This document shows positions 7,716-16,697 of a DNA stretch of 35,355 nt, in pieces (the stretch's first letter is position 1; every line of letters starts with the position of its first letter). The translations under genes were made by a program, and so were the position numbers. This DNA comes from Orenia marismortui DSM 5156 (lineage in GTDB: Bacteria > Bacillota > Halanaerobiia > Halobacteroidales > Halobacteroidaceae): contig NZ_KB900623.1 of the NCBI RefSeq assembly GCF_000379025.1, forward strand, positions 1 through 35,355, given 5' to 3'. The notes beneath the pieces are model-generated. The model was not told where the DNA came from and did not search any database. It saw nothing but the letters and a program-made list of their open reading frames with translations.

Positions 7716-7889
7716 CTATAATTGCACCTCCTTTAATCTATATCAAACTTATTATTTTAGCATTAGATCAACCACTTAAACATTTTAACACAAAAGGTGG
7801 TCAAGTAGCAAGGATAATTTTTCATTTTATATTAATAAAGAAGGATTTTATTAGCTTGTATTGAATAATAATCAGGTAGGAGGATAGAT

Positions 7890-8090
7890 ATGAAGGTTAA
7901 TAAAGAAATGCCTATATTGGAAATTTTACAAAAGTATCCGGAAGCTAATGAAGTTTTTATATCTCATGGTCTAGGTTGTGCTAAATGTTTAGCTGCTAAT
8001 TATGAGAATTTAGAGACAGTAGCTAGAGTTAATGAAGTAGATATAGAATTATTACTACAAGAATTGGATAATTTAATTAAAAATAATTGA
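7890..8090 (+). CDS. DUF1858 small redox-type protein
   Basis: 66 aa with the pattern of DUF1858 (ScdA/RIC N-terminal-like; hybrid-cluster-associated disulfide domain): N-terminal MPILEILQKYPEANEVFISHG, then GLGCAKCLAAN with a CxxC pair at 30-33, then a short helical tail ending LLLQELDNLI. It is probably cytoplasmic and involved in redox or Fe-S chemistry; partner unknown. It opens a same-strand run with asp23, fakA and degV. Confidence 0.85.
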   Translation: MKVNKEMPILEILQKYPEANEVFISHGLGCAKCLAANYENLETVARVNEVDIELLLQELDNLIKNN

Positions 8091-8122
8091 TTTAATACTG
8101 ATTCGATAAGGAGGAATAAAAG

Positions 8123-8491
8123 ATGAAAACTGGGCAAGAGTTGACAAATGAATTAGGAATGGTTAAAATATCTGAGGATGTTATTTCAATTATTGCTGGT
8201 TTAGCTGCTATGGAGTGTTATGGTTTAGTAGGGATGGCCAGCAAAAGTTTTCAAGAAGGTTTAGCAAAATTATTAGGTACAGAACACTTAAGTAATGGTG
8301 TTGAAGTTGAAATTAATGAAGAGGGAGTTAAAGTTGATCTATACATTATTGTAGAATATGGAACAAAGATATCAGAAGTAGCACATAATGTAATTGATCG
8401 GGTAAAATATACTCTAGAAGAGATGACAGGAGTTAGTGTATTAGAGGTTAATATTAATGTACAAGGAGTGAGAGTGAATAATGCTACCTGA
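8123..8491 (+). CDS. Asp23/Gls24 family protein (YloU)
   Basis: 122 aa, one Asp23 domain: KISEDVISIIAGLAAMECYG at the start, then the LYIIVEYGTKISEVA strand and VSVLEVNINVQGV at the end. The family is linked to envelope stress and fatty acid metabolism; yloU-yloV adjacency is conserved in Firmicutes. It overlaps fakA by 11 bp, so the two are translationally coupled. Confidence 0.93.
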   Translation: MKTGQELTNELGMVKISEDVISIIAGLAAMECYGLVGMASKSFQEGLAKLLGTEHLSNGVEVEINEEGVKVDLYIIVEYGTKISEVAHNVIDRVKYTLEEMTGVSVLEVNINVQGVRVNNAT

Positions 8492-10127
8492 GTCATTAAA
8501 AAGGGAAGTTAAAGAAATCAATGCAGAAAAATTTAAACAAATGTTATTAGTAGCTACAAATGTTTTAAAAGAAGTAGAAAATGAAATTAATGATTTAAAT
8601 ATATTTCCTGTTCCAGATGGAGATACAGGAACTAATATGTATTTGACATTATCAAATGCAGTAGAAGAAGTAGAGAATACTACAGAAGATTCAGTAGGGA
8701 TTATAGCTAATAATTTGGCAATGGGAGCTTTAATGGGTGCCAGAGGAAACTCAGGGGTAATTTTATCTCAACTTTTACGAGGGTTATCTGATGGAATTGG
8801 CGATGCGAAAGTATTAACTGCTGAAGTCTTGGCCGATGGATTGGAAAAAGCTGCTAATAAAGCTTATCAAGCAGTTATGAAGCCAGTTGAAGGAACAATA
8901 TTAACTGTAGCTAAAGATGTAGGAAGAAGAGCACAAGATTTAGCTCATGAATTAACTGTAGCAGAGTTACTAATAGAAGCAGTAAAAGAAGCAGAGAAAT
9001 CGGTGCTAAAAACTCCTGAATTATTAGATAAATTAAAAGAAGCTGGAGTAGTAGATGCTGGTGGTAAAGGGTATCAAATGTTTTTAACTGGATTATTACA
9101 AGGATTAACATCTGATGGTGCAGTTATTACTACTAAAGGATTGACTGGAAAGAAGATACCTGATAGAAAAGAAGGAAGAACAGAATCTGAATTTGGTTAT
9201 TGTACAGAGTTTATTATAAAGGGTGCTAGAATTGAAGATGATGAATTTAAAGAAATATTGAATAAATATGGTGATTCTATTATTGCTGTTAAATCAAATG
9301 ACATTTTAAAAGTTCATGTTCATGCTAAAAATCCAGGATTAGTATTAGAAGAAGGATTAAAATATGGACAATTGACCAGAATTAAGATTGAAAATATGTC
9401 TGAGCAGCATGAAGAGAGATTAAAAAAAGAGATTGAGAGTGAAGTAGAAGATAAGCAATTACAAAATCTTGATGGAATAGGAGTATTAGCTGTAGCAGCT
9501 GGTGAAGGTTTGGAAACTATATTTAAAAAATTAGGTGTGAGCTATGTTTTATTAGGCGGTCAGTCCATGAATCCAAGTATTCAAGATTTATTAGATGGTG
9601 TAAATAGGGTTAATACTGATAAAGTTATTATTTTACCTAATAATAAAAATGTTATTTCAACAGCTGAACAGATAAAAGAATTAACAAATAAAGAGGTTGA
9701 AGTCATTCCAACTAGAACTATTCCTCAAGGAGTAACAGCAATGATGTTATTTAATCCTGAAGGAGACCTAGGTGAAGTAAGTTCAGATATGAAAGAAGAG
9801 GTCGAATTCGTAAAGACTGGTGAAATTACATATGCTGTTAGAGATACTAAGATTAAAGAGATAGAGATTAATAAAGATGATATATTAGGTCTTAATGAAG
9901 GAAATATAGAAGTAGTATGTAATGATTATAATCAAGCTACTTTAGATTTATTAGAGGAAATGGTAGAAGAGGATGATTCTTTGATTACTATTTATGTTGG
10001 TGAAGAAGTATCAGATAATGATAAAAATGAATTAATTGATAGCTTAGAAAAAACTTATGATGAATTTGATATTGAGATCTATGATGGGGGTCAACCCATT
10101 TATTATTATATTATTTCTGTAGAGTAG
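8481..10127 (+). CDS. fakA: Fatty acid kinase subunit FakA (DAK/YloV)
   Basis: 548 aa, the usual size. FakA phosphorylates fatty acids held by FakB (DegV) proteins, feeding exogenous acids into phospholipid synthesis. Seen: the DhaL-type kinase domain (~15-210) with PVPDGDTGTNM, whose aspartates (D46, D48) bind Mg-ATP, LMGARGNSGVILSQLLRG, and GVVDAGGKGYQMF; a central domain with SEFGYCTEFIIKG and DILKVHVHAKNPG, which holds the family's conserved Cys and His; and a C-terminal DegV-like domain. It is followed three bases after its stop by the degV reading frame, a ready-made FakA-FakB pair. Confidence 0.93.
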   Translation: MLPESLKREVKEINAEKFKQMLLVATNVLKEVENEINDLNIFPVPDGDTGTNMYLTLSNAVEEVENTTEDSVGIIANNLAMGALMGARGNSGVILSQLLRGLSDGIGDAKVLTAEVLADGLEKAANKAYQAVMKPVEGTILTVAKDVGRRAQDLAHELTVAELLIEAVKEAEKSVLKTPELLDKLKEAGVVDAGGKGYQMFLTGLLQGLTSDGAVITTKGLTGKKIPDRKEGRTESEFGYCTEFIIKGARIEDDEFKEILNKYGDSIIAVKSNDILKVHVHAKNPGLVLEEGLKYGQLTRIKIENMSEQHEERLKKEIESEVEDKQLQNLDGIGVLAVAAGEGLETIFKKLGVSYVLLGGQSMNPSIQDLLDGVNRVNTDKVIILPNNKNVISTAEQIKELTNKEVEVIPTRTIPQGVTAMMLFNPEGDLGEVSSDMKEEVEFVKTGEITYAVRDTKIKEIEINKDDILGLNEGNIEVVCNDYNQATLDLLEEMVEEDDSLITIYVGEEVSDNDKNELIDSLEKTYDEFDIEIYDGGQPIYYYIISVE

Positions 10128-10138
10128 GAGTGTTATTG

Positions 10139-10981
10139 ATGGGAAAAATAGCAGTTGTAACTGATAGTACAGCCGATTTATCACCAGAATTAATAGCTAG
10201 ATATAATATAAATGTAATTCCTTTAAAAGTAAGGTTAGGGGAGCATGAATATGAGGATGGCATTGATATAGCTAGGGAAGATTTTTTAACTGAGCTAGAA
10301 GAAAGTGATATAATGCCTTCAACATCACAGCCACCTATTGGAAGTTTTCTTGATCTATATAAAAAATTAGCAGAGGAGCATGAGCAAATTTTATCTATAC
10401 ATTTTTCAGAAAAACTGAGTGGAACTATAAAGACTGCTCGTTTAGCTGCTAATATGTTAGAGGATATTGATATTAAAGTTGTTGATTCTAAAACTGTAAC
10501 AGGGGCTTTAGGACTAATAGTAATTGAAGCTGCTAAGGCTATATCTAATGGTAGTTCCTTAGATGAAACTATTAATTTGATATCTCAATTAAAAGAAAAT
10601 ATTAATACCTATTTTACTATAGATGATTTAAGTTACCTAGAACGTGGTGGTAGAATAGGAAAAGCTACTGCCTTTGTAGGTAATTTGTTTAATGTTAAGC
10701 CTATACTTACAATAGATAATGGAGAAATTACTCCTTATAAAAAGATAAGAGGAGAAAGAAAATTATACAAAACATTAACAAAATTAGTTAGAAAAGAGCT
10801 TGATGATAATAAAGGACATAAATTAGTCATATTATATGGAAAGTATTTAGATAATGCAAATAAATTAAGGGATATTTTAACAGATGAGTTTGAATGGGAA
10901 GAAGTTAGTATGTTACAGTTGGGTTCAATAGTTTCTGCTCATGTTGGCCCAACACCTTATGGAATGGTTATTTATAAATAG
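10139..10981 (+). CDS. DegV/FakB fatty-acid-binding protein
   Basis: 280 aa, DegV fold, which holds one fatty acid for phosphorylation by FakA. Motifs: KIAVVTDSTADLSPELI at the N-terminus, PSTSQPPIGSFLDLY, the lipid-head-group region SIHFSEKLSGT, ERGGRIGKATA, and the closing HVGPTPYGMVIY. The ATG at 10139 lies eight bases from AGGAG, better than the upstream GTG at 10130. It is immediately downstream of fakA, supporting a functional pair. Confidence 0.93.
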   Translation: MGKIAVVTDSTADLSPELIARYNINVIPLKVRLGEHEYEDGIDIAREDFLTELEESDIMPSTSQPPIGSFLDLYKKLAEEHEQILSIHFSEKLSGTIKTARLAANMLEDIDIKVVDSKTVTGALGLIVIEAAKAISNGSSLDETINLISQLKENINTYFTIDDLSYLERGGRIGKATAFVGNLFNVKPILTIDNGEITPYKKIRGERKLYKTLTKLVRKELDDNKGHKLVILYGKYLDNANKLRDILTDEFEWEEVSMLQLGSIVSAHVGPTPYGMVIYK

Positions 10982-11066
10982 ATAAATAATAACTAATTAT
11001 AATTAAGCTATCATATAAGTTATTAACTTATTGACTTATTTTTTAGAAGAATGCATTATTAGAGAT

Positions 11067-11095
11067 TCCTAATACTATAGTATTAGGATTTTTTT
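11067..11095 (+). terminator. Intrinsic terminator of the asp23-fakA-degV unit
   Basis: A perfect palindrome, TCCTAATACTATAGTATTAG plus GA (11067-11088), followed by a run of seven Ts. The rest of 10982-11157 is AT-rich leader for recG. Confidence 0.85.
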
Positions 11096-11157
11096 CTACT
11101 ATATAATTATATTATATAGTTTATTTTCTCCAGAAATTGTATTAGGAGCTGAGAAAG

Positions 11158-13689
11158 ATGGATGATGTAAAAAATATATTGAAAAAGATAATTAAACCAA
11201 TACCAATAGAAATCAAATTACAAGGTTTAAATACATCTGTTTTTGGTGGGTTTGATAATTATATTCTAGGCTGGAGTAAAAAATTAATAGAGAGTACTGA
11301 GGATGATATGGTTAAAGAATATGCTCAGAACTTACATAATTTATTTATTGATTATAGTAATATAAATTTAAAGGAAAGACATAATAGGTTAAAAGAGTCT
11401 TTAGATATTATAAATAAATTAAGCCAAAAAATAAATGGAAATCAGATTCTTGATTTAAATGATAACAAGCTGCAAATACTCAATAACAGAGTTGATAAGA
11501 AGAAAATCATAAGAAAAGATAATGATTCTCAACAGATATCTTTAGATTTAAGAAAAAAGACAAAATTAAAAGACAATAGTAAAGTGAAAAAACAAGTAAA
11601 GAAAAAAGAATCTGATAAGCAAGATACAGTATGGAAGCAACCGATTCAATATATCAAAGGAATAGGTGAGTATTGGGCTAAACGTCTAAAAAAATTAGGC
11701 ATTGAAGAGGTAAAGGATTTACTCTATTATTTTCCAAGAGATTATAATGATTGGAGTAAATTTAAAAAAATATCACAGCTAAACAGTGGAGAGCATATTA
11801 CTGTTCAAGGGAAAATTGTTAGCATCAATGAAATTAAACCTAGATCAGGATTGAAGATTATTAAAATAGGTATTAGTGATGGAACAGGAGTTTTATATGG
11901 TGTTTGGTTTAATCAAGCTTATATTAAAAAGGTATTTAAAAAAGGTGATCTCTTTTTATTTAGTGGTGAAGTTAAGTATAGCTATGGAAATTTTGAAATA
12001 AATAATCCCCATTATGAACAGGTAGATTTTCAAGATAATTTAAATACAGCTAGAATAGTACCGATTTATCCAACAACAAAGGGTATTACTCAGAAAAAGT
12101 TAAGAAGGGTTATTAAGAATACTCTAGAGAAATATTTAATAGAGGTTGATGATTTTTTACCTGACATGATTATAGATAAGTATGAATTTATAGCTTTGAA
12201 TGAAGCTATTTCTACAATTCATTTTCCAGAGTCTAAAAAGAAATTAAAAAATGCTAGAAAACGTTTTGTTTATGAAGAATTGTTTATTTTACAGTTGATT
12301 TTAGCTTTAAGAAAATCTGAAGCTCAAAGTGAAAAATTAGGAATTAAGCACTTAAAAGAAGATCATTTAGTTGAAAAATTCTTATCCAACTTACCCTTTA
12401 ATTTAACCGATGCTCAAGCTAGAGTTTGGCAAGAAATTAAGTCAGATATGGAATCTAATAAGAATATGAATAGATTATTGCAAGGGGATGTAGGAGCAGG
12501 GAAAACTGTTATAGCTACCTTAGCATTATTAAAGACTGTAGAGTCTGGATTTCAAGGTGCATTGATGGCTCCAACTGAAATTTTGGCAGAGCAACACTAT
12601 TTGGGATTAAAAGAAGAATTAGAGTTTCTAGATATAGAAGTTGGTTTGCTTGTTGGAAGTCTAAAAACTAAAGAAAAAAGAGAGTTATTAGAAAAGATTA
12701 AAAATCATGAAATAGATATTGTAATTGGGACTCATGCCTTAATTCAAGAGGGAATCAACTTTTCTAATTTGGGATTAGCAATTATTGATGAACAACATCG
12801 TTTTGGTGTTAAACAAAGAGCTACTTTGCAGGAAAAAGGTAATAATCCTGATGTATTAGTTATGACTGCTACCCCAATACCTAGAACTCTTGCTTTAACT
12901 GTATATGGTGACCTTGATGTATCTGTGATTGATGAATTACCTCCAGGTAGAAAGCCTGTTATTACAGAATGGAGGACTCAACAGGCTAGAGATAAGATCT
13001 ATTCTTTTGTAAGAGAAGAGGTTGAAAAAGGAAGACAAGCTTATGTAGTATGCCCTCTAGTAGAAGAATCAGAAAAGTTAGATATTGAATCTGCTACAGA
13101 ATTATCTATTAGATTGCAAGAAGAATATTTTCCTGATTTAAAGGTTGGTTTACTTCATGGAAAGATGAAAGCTAGTGAAAAAGAAGAGATTATGGAAGAG
13201 TTTAGAGTAGGTAATATTAATATTTTAGTGTCTACTACTGTTATTGAAGTAGGTGTTAATGTTCCTAATTCTTCAATTATGATTATTGAAGATGCTCAAC
13301 GTTTTGGATTAGCACAGTTACATCAATTAAGAGGGCGAGTTGGAAGGGGTAAATATCAATCCTATTGTATATTGGTATCAGATCCTTCTACAGAAGAAGG
13401 AGTAGAGCGTATGAAGATTATGACAAAGTCTACTGATGGTTTTGTTATTGCAGAGGAAGATTTGCATTTGCGAGGTCCTGGTGAATTTTTTGGTACTCGT
13501 CAACATGGTATGCCAGATTTAAAGATAGCTGATATTTTGCGAGATTATAAAATATTAGAAATAGCTAGAAAAGATGCTTTTGCTTTGATACAGGATGATC
13601 CTAAATTAAAGAAACCAGAAAATAAAAGATTAAAGAAGATATTAACTGATAACTTTAATTATGATTTTGATTTAATTGATATAAGCTGA
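11158..13689 (+). CDS. recG: ATP-dependent DNA helicase RecG with N-terminal extension
   Basis: A branch-migrating helicase that regresses stalled forks and processes recombination intermediates. Seen: the wedge/OB domain beginning near PIQYIKGIGEYWAKRLKKLG (~160), Walker A LLQGDVGAGKTVIA, DEQH box IIDEQHRFGV, MTATPIPRTLALT, and the C-terminal motif GRVGRGKYQSYC. The protein has 843 aa against ~680 for B. subtilis RecG. The surplus is an ~150-residue N-terminal domain, helical at first (VFGGFDNYILGWSKKLIES), then a Lys-rich linker (~120-155). Some deep-branching bacteria such as Thermotoga have a comparable extension. The start follows AGGAGCTGAGAAAG; monocistronic or with rsmD. Confidence 0.93.
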   Translation: MDDVKNILKKIIKPIPIEIKLQGLNTSVFGGFDNYILGWSKKLIESTEDDMVKEYAQNLHNLFIDYSNINLKERHNRLKESLDIINKLSQKINGNQILDLNDNKLQILNNRVDKKKIIRKDNDSQQISLDLRKKTKLKDNSKVKKQVKKKESDKQDTVWKQPIQYIKGIGEYWAKRLKKLGIEEVKDLLYYFPRDYNDWSKFKKISQLNSGEHITVQGKIVSINEIKPRSGLKIIKIGISDGTGVLYGVWFNQAYIKKVFKKGDLFLFSGEVKYSYGNFEINNPHYEQVDFQDNLNTARIVPIYPTTKGITQKKLRRVIKNTLEKYLIEVDDFLPDMIIDKYEFIALNEAISTIHFPESKKKLKNARKRFVYEELFILQLILALRKSEAQSEKLGIKHLKEDHLVEKFLSNLPFNLTDAQARVWQEIKSDMESNKNMNRLLQGDVGAGKTVIATLALLKTVESGFQGALMAPTEILAEQHYLGLKEELEFLDIEVGLLVGSLKTKEKRELLEKIKNHEIDIVIGTHALIQEGINFSNLGLAIIDEQHRFGVKQRATLQEKGNNPDVLVMTATPIPRTLALTVYGDLDVSVIDELPPGRKPVITEWRTQQARDKIYSFVREEVEKGRQAYVVCPLVEESEKLDIESATELSIRLQEEYFPDLKVGLLHGKMKASEKEEIMEEFRVGNINILVSTTVIEVGVNVPNSSIMIIEDAQRFGLAQLHQLRGRVGRGKYQSYCILVSDPSTEEGVERMKIMTKSTDGFVIAEEDLHLRGPGEFFGTRQHGMPDLKIADILRDYKILEIARKDAFALIQDDPKLKKPENKRLKKILTDNFNYDFDLIDIS

Positions 13690-13782
13690 AAATAATTTAT
13701 AATTGATAGTTAACAATTTATAATCAAGTTTATTATTAGCTATATGATATAAGTTGTTAGTTAGCTTTTCGGAGGTGCTAGA

Positions 13783-14340
13783 ATGAGAATTATTGCTGGA
13801 AAAGATAAAGGAAGAAGGTTAAAATCTTTAAAGAGAAGAGATGTGCGACCTACTACTGATAGAACTAAGGAGTCTATATTTAATATTTTAGGGCCTAATA
13901 TAGCAGGTACTAGATTTTTAGATTTATATTCTGGTTTTGGTGGTATAGGTATAGAAGCTTTAAGTCGTGGGGCTAAAGAGGTTGTTTTTGTTGAGAAGGA
14001 TCGAAGGAATATCAAGGTTATTAAAGATAATTTGAATTTAGTAGATTATGAAAAAAATAGCCAAATAATAAATAATGATGTTTTGAGAGCGTTGCCAATA
14101 TTAAGTGGTGAATTTGATCTGATATTTATGGATCCACCTTATGAAGAAACTGAACTATATACTAATACTTTAAATAAAATAAAATCTTATAATTTATTAT
14201 CTGATAATGGAATTATAATTATTGAATATGATGCTAAAGATAAAATAGAAATTCCTGAGGGATATAGTATAATTAAACAAAAAAGATATGGAAAAGCAGG
14301 TATTATATTAGTTAAAGAGATAAAAGGAAAGGATGAATAG
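13783..14340 (+). CDS. rsmD: 16S rRNA (guanine966-N2)-methyltransferase
   Basis: 185 aa. The N-terminus [20 protein letters not shown] and [15 protein letters not shown] are diagnostic; the SAM site [20 protein letters not shown] and catalytic DPPY (117-120) follow. It methylates G966 of 16S rRNA in the assembled small subunit. GGAGGTG precedes the ATG. The rsmD-coaD-ylbJ order matches ylbH-coaD-ylbJ of Bacillus. Confidence 0.96.
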   Translation: MRIIAGKDKGRRLKSLKRRDVRPTTDRTKESIFNILGPNIAGTRFLDLYSGFGGIGIEALSRGAKEVVFVEKDRRNIKVIKDNLNLVDYEKNSQIINNDVLRALPILSGEFDLIFMDPPYEETELYTNTLNKIKSYNLLSDNGIIIIEYDAKDKIEIPEGYSIIKQKRYGKAGIILVKEIKGKDE

Positions 14341-14342
14341 TA

Positions 14343-14840
14343 TTGAGTAATATAGCTGTTTATGCAGGAAGCTTCGATCCTGTAACTAATGGTCATTTAG
14401 ATATTATTAAACGGGCCAGTAGAATTTTTGATAAAGTAATTGTTGCAGTTTTTCATAACCCAAATAAAAATCCTCTTTTTACGATGGAAGAGAGGATGGA
14501 AATCTTAGAAGAGGCTATTACAGATTACGAAGGGGTAGAAGTAGATGGTTTTGAGGGATTATTAATAGATTATATCAGAAAGCATAAAGCAAAAGTTATT
14601 ATTAGGGGTTTGCGTGCAGTTTCTGATTTTGAATCAGAATTTCAAATGGCTTCTATGAATAAGAAGTTGGCACCTGAAATAGAAACTTTATTTATGATGA
14701 CTAGTACAGAAAATGCATATTTGAGTTCAAGCTCTATTAAGGAAGTAGCTAGTTTTGGTGGTTGTATAGAGGGGTTAGTACCTGATCCTGTTATCCCAAA
14801 ACTTATTAATAGGCTAAGAGAAGAAGATAAGATGATATAA
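14343..14840 (+). CDS. coaD: Pantetheine-phosphate adenylyltransferase
   Basis: 165 aa, the usual length. It adenylates 4'-phosphopantetheine to dephospho-CoA. Seen: [17 protein letters not shown] with the nucleotidyltransferase TxGH motif (H18), [31 protein letters not shown], and the ISSS-like [10 protein letters not shown]. Start is TTG two bases after the rsmD stop, behind AAAGGA. Co-transcribed with rsmD. Confidence 0.95.
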   Translation: MSNIAVYAGSFDPVTNGHLDIIKRASRIFDKVIVAVFHNPNKNPLFTMEERMEILEEAITDYEGVEVDGFEGLLIDYIRKHKAKVIIRGLRAVSDFESEFQMASMNKKLAPEIETLFMMTSTENAYLSSSSIKEVASFGGCIEGLVPDPVIPKLINRLREEDKMI

Positions 14841-14858
14841 ATTAATTTTTACTAAACT

Positions 14859-14904
14859 AAAAAATGATAAGCCCAAGTTTTAAAACTTGAGCTTATCATT
14901 TTTT
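14859..14904. terminator. Bidirectional terminator between coaD and the minus-strand TPR gene
   Basis: Long near-perfect hairpin: AAAAAATGATAAGC pairs with GCTTATCATTTTTT, and the inner arms AAGTTTT/AAAACTT also pair. It includes the last codons of the minus-strand gene that ends at 14880. Confidence 0.85.
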
Positions 14905-16067
14905 AATTCTTTTCTTAATTTTTTAGTAATTCTTTTAACTCCTACTCTTTTACTGATCTGTAGAGCTTTTTCAAAATTTTCTAAAGCTTCTTTCTTTTTA
15001 TCTAATTCTAGTAGGATTTCACCGATATATCGATAGGTTCTAGCATGTTTATACTTAACCTCTGTTATATCTTCATAATTTAGTAATTTTTTTAATTTTT
15101 TCAAATTGCTTAAAGATTCTTCTTTCGATAATTTCTTTAATCTTGTTTTATTTTCTTCTTCAAGTTCTTCAAATAACTCAGAAGGATCTATATTAGACCA
15201 GTCAATATCATTATCTTTTTCTATGAATTCTAATTGATTATTAGATTTACTATTTTCTGATAATTCTTCTTCCCATTGCTCTTGATCTAGAAAATCACCA
15301 CTAAAATTATAAGAATATTCTTTGTGATCTTTATATATTAGAGTTATTATTTTATTTTCTGTGTCAAAAATATAAGATTCTGCTGGGCCAGGAATAGGAG
15401 TAGTTTTCCAAAGCAGTTTATTCTCAATTAAGTCAAAGAATAATAGTTTGTTTGAATCTGCTTCATACTTACTTTTGCAAGTTTGACAAATAGCATATCT
15501 ACCATCATGGGATATTCCACTATTATAAATATTGGCCTTCAATTCTTCTTTTATGATTTTTACTCCTTGTTTATTGAAAACAGTAAATATTGCACGTAAA
15601 TTACTAGAAACTCCCCAATTATTTATTATGAAATTACCATTATTAGCTACTAAAGCATGACTAGGTCTTTCAATATTACCATGAATTAAAATTTCTTCTT
15701 TTTTTATAAGAACATATTTATTTTTCGGATATTCAGAATAAGCTAGTATGTAAATATTATTGGGGGATTTATTAAATTTCCCGAAAAAATCTAGTTCATC
15801 TATATCAATATACTCTCCATGAAATGTTATGTTTTTACGATAAGGTAAATTTCTTCTTTTTATATTACTATTTTGGTTAATTTTATTATTATTTTCGGGG
15901 TTTGATATTGATTTATTTTTTTCTTTGAAATCTTCTGTTCCTGTAATTTTTTTAACAGGGTTTTTAACTTTTTTCTTAATGTCTTTTTTATTATTTTTTT
16001 TATTGATAAAAAATAGAACTAACACTATTAATAATATTATTAACAGTATTCCTATTAGTAATAGCAT
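14880..16067 (-). CDS. Membrane-anchored protein with beta-rich domain and C-terminal TPR
   Basis: 395 aa. One N-terminal hydrophobic helix (residues 1-22, LLIGILLIILLIVLVLFFIN) is followed by a Lys/Asn-rich stretch, suggesting a single-pass anchor with most of the protein on one side. The middle (~80-260) is beta-rich with propeller-like phrases (SHALVANNGNFIINNWGVSS, SHDGRYAICQTC). The C-terminus (~320-390) contains a TPR-like repeat, YRYIGEILLELDKKKEALEN. A ribosome site GGAGG lies 11 bases before the ATG. No family recognised; it may be a lineage-specific membrane protein. Confidence 0.75.
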   Translation of the reverse strand: MLLLIGILLIILLIVLVLFFINKKNNKKDIKKKVKNPVKKITGTEDFKEKNKSISNPENNNKINQNSNIKRRNLPYRKNITFHGEYIDIDELDFFGKFNKSPNNIYILAYSEYPKNKYVLIKKEEILIHGNIERPSHALVANNGNFIINNWGVSSNLRAIFTVFNKQGVKIIKEELKANIYNSGISHDGRYAICQTCKSKYEADSNKLLFFDLIENKLLWKTTPIPGPAESYIFDTENKIITLIYKDHKEYSYNFSGDFLDQEQWEEELSENSKSNNQLEFIEKDNDIDWSNIDPSELFEELEEENKTRLKKLSKEESLSNLKKLKKLLNYEDITEVKYKHARTYRYIGEILLELDKKKEALENFEKALQISKRVGVKRITKKLRKELKNDKLKF

Positions 16068-16102
16068 CTCTAAGATAACCTCCTATAGAAATAAATTATC
16101 CA

Positions 16103-16130
16103 AAAGAAAAAATCCTTATTAAAGGATTTT
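16103..16130 (-). terminator. Intrinsic terminator of the 63-aa gene
   Basis: On the minus strand, AAAATCCTT (16130-16122) pairs with AAGGATTTT (16117-16109), loop TAAT, followed by TTCTTTT. Confidence 0.7.
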
Positions 16131-16171
16131 ACAGTATAGAAAATATTTTTATTATTTGTGTAAGCCAATAT

Positions 16172-16363
16172 TTAATTTTTATTTTCGGTAGAATTTTTTA
16201 TGTCATTATTTGTTTGATTCTTCAAAGAGTTAATAAAGTTTTCAAATTCATCACTTTGATAAGTTCTATTAAAATTATCTTTCTTACTAATTATATTTTT
16301 GTTTATTAGATAGAAAAAAAGCAATATACCAATAATAACTATAAGCAAAACAGATGGACTCAT
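16172..16363 (-). CDS. Small single-pass membrane protein, 63 aa
   Basis: An N-terminal helix, SVLLIVIIGILLFFYLI, is followed by a charged, Asn-rich tail. GGAAGTG sits eight bases before the ATG. Like the larger gene downstream of it, it has an N-terminal anchor and polar tail, but it is separated from that gene by a terminator. Function unknown. Confidence 0.6.
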   Translation of the reverse strand: MSPSVLLIVIIGILLFFYLINKNIISKKDNFNRTYQSDEFENFINSLKNQTNNDIKNSTENKN

Positions 16364-16543
16364 ATTTAATCACTTCCTTAGAATTATTTTGAGGATAGGA
16401 AGCTTGTACCATTTAATGATAAGATTGTAAATTGATTAATTGTTATGATTATTATTTGGACTAAAAGAAAATAAAAGTTTGCAACCTCCTCTCTTATTTA
16501 TATATATAATTAACTTTATTATTTTATATTCCTCCTAATATAT

Positions 16544-16572
16544 ATAGTATAAAACTTTCCAACATTTTTCAA
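16544..16572 (-). promoter_or_regulatory. Possible promoter for the 63-aa membrane protein
   Basis: Reading the minus strand: TTGAAA (16572-16567), 17-nt spacer, TACTAT (16549-16544). It leaves a leader of about 180 nt before the gene at 16363. The leader holds two AGGAGG-like motifs with no obvious start codon at the right distance. Nothing else is recognisable in 16364-16645. Confidence 0.35.
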
Positions 16573-16645
16573 CTATTATTGTCAAAAAAGAAATTTAGGT
16601 ATATGTTAATAATATAACAGTTAAATTTTGATTATTATAGTCTAG

Positions 16646-16697
16646 ATTCTAAATAAAAGCTTAGGATAAATATTTATCCTAAGCTTTTATTTAGAAT
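16646..16697. terminator. Perfect 52-nt palindromic terminator at the end of ylbJ
   Basis: ATTCTAAATAAAAGCTTAGG begins a 26-bp arm that is exactly mirrored by its complement ending at 16697, with no loop. It contains the last codons and stop of ylbJ (16687) and T-rich arms in both directions. Confidence 0.8.

Noticed and set aside
7534-7779. 81-codon plus-strand frame over rpmB
   Set aside because: Antisense to the clearly identified ribosomal protein gene.
15925-16122. Plus-strand hydrophobic frame
   Set aside because: Antisense of the N-terminal membrane anchor of the 395-aa gene.
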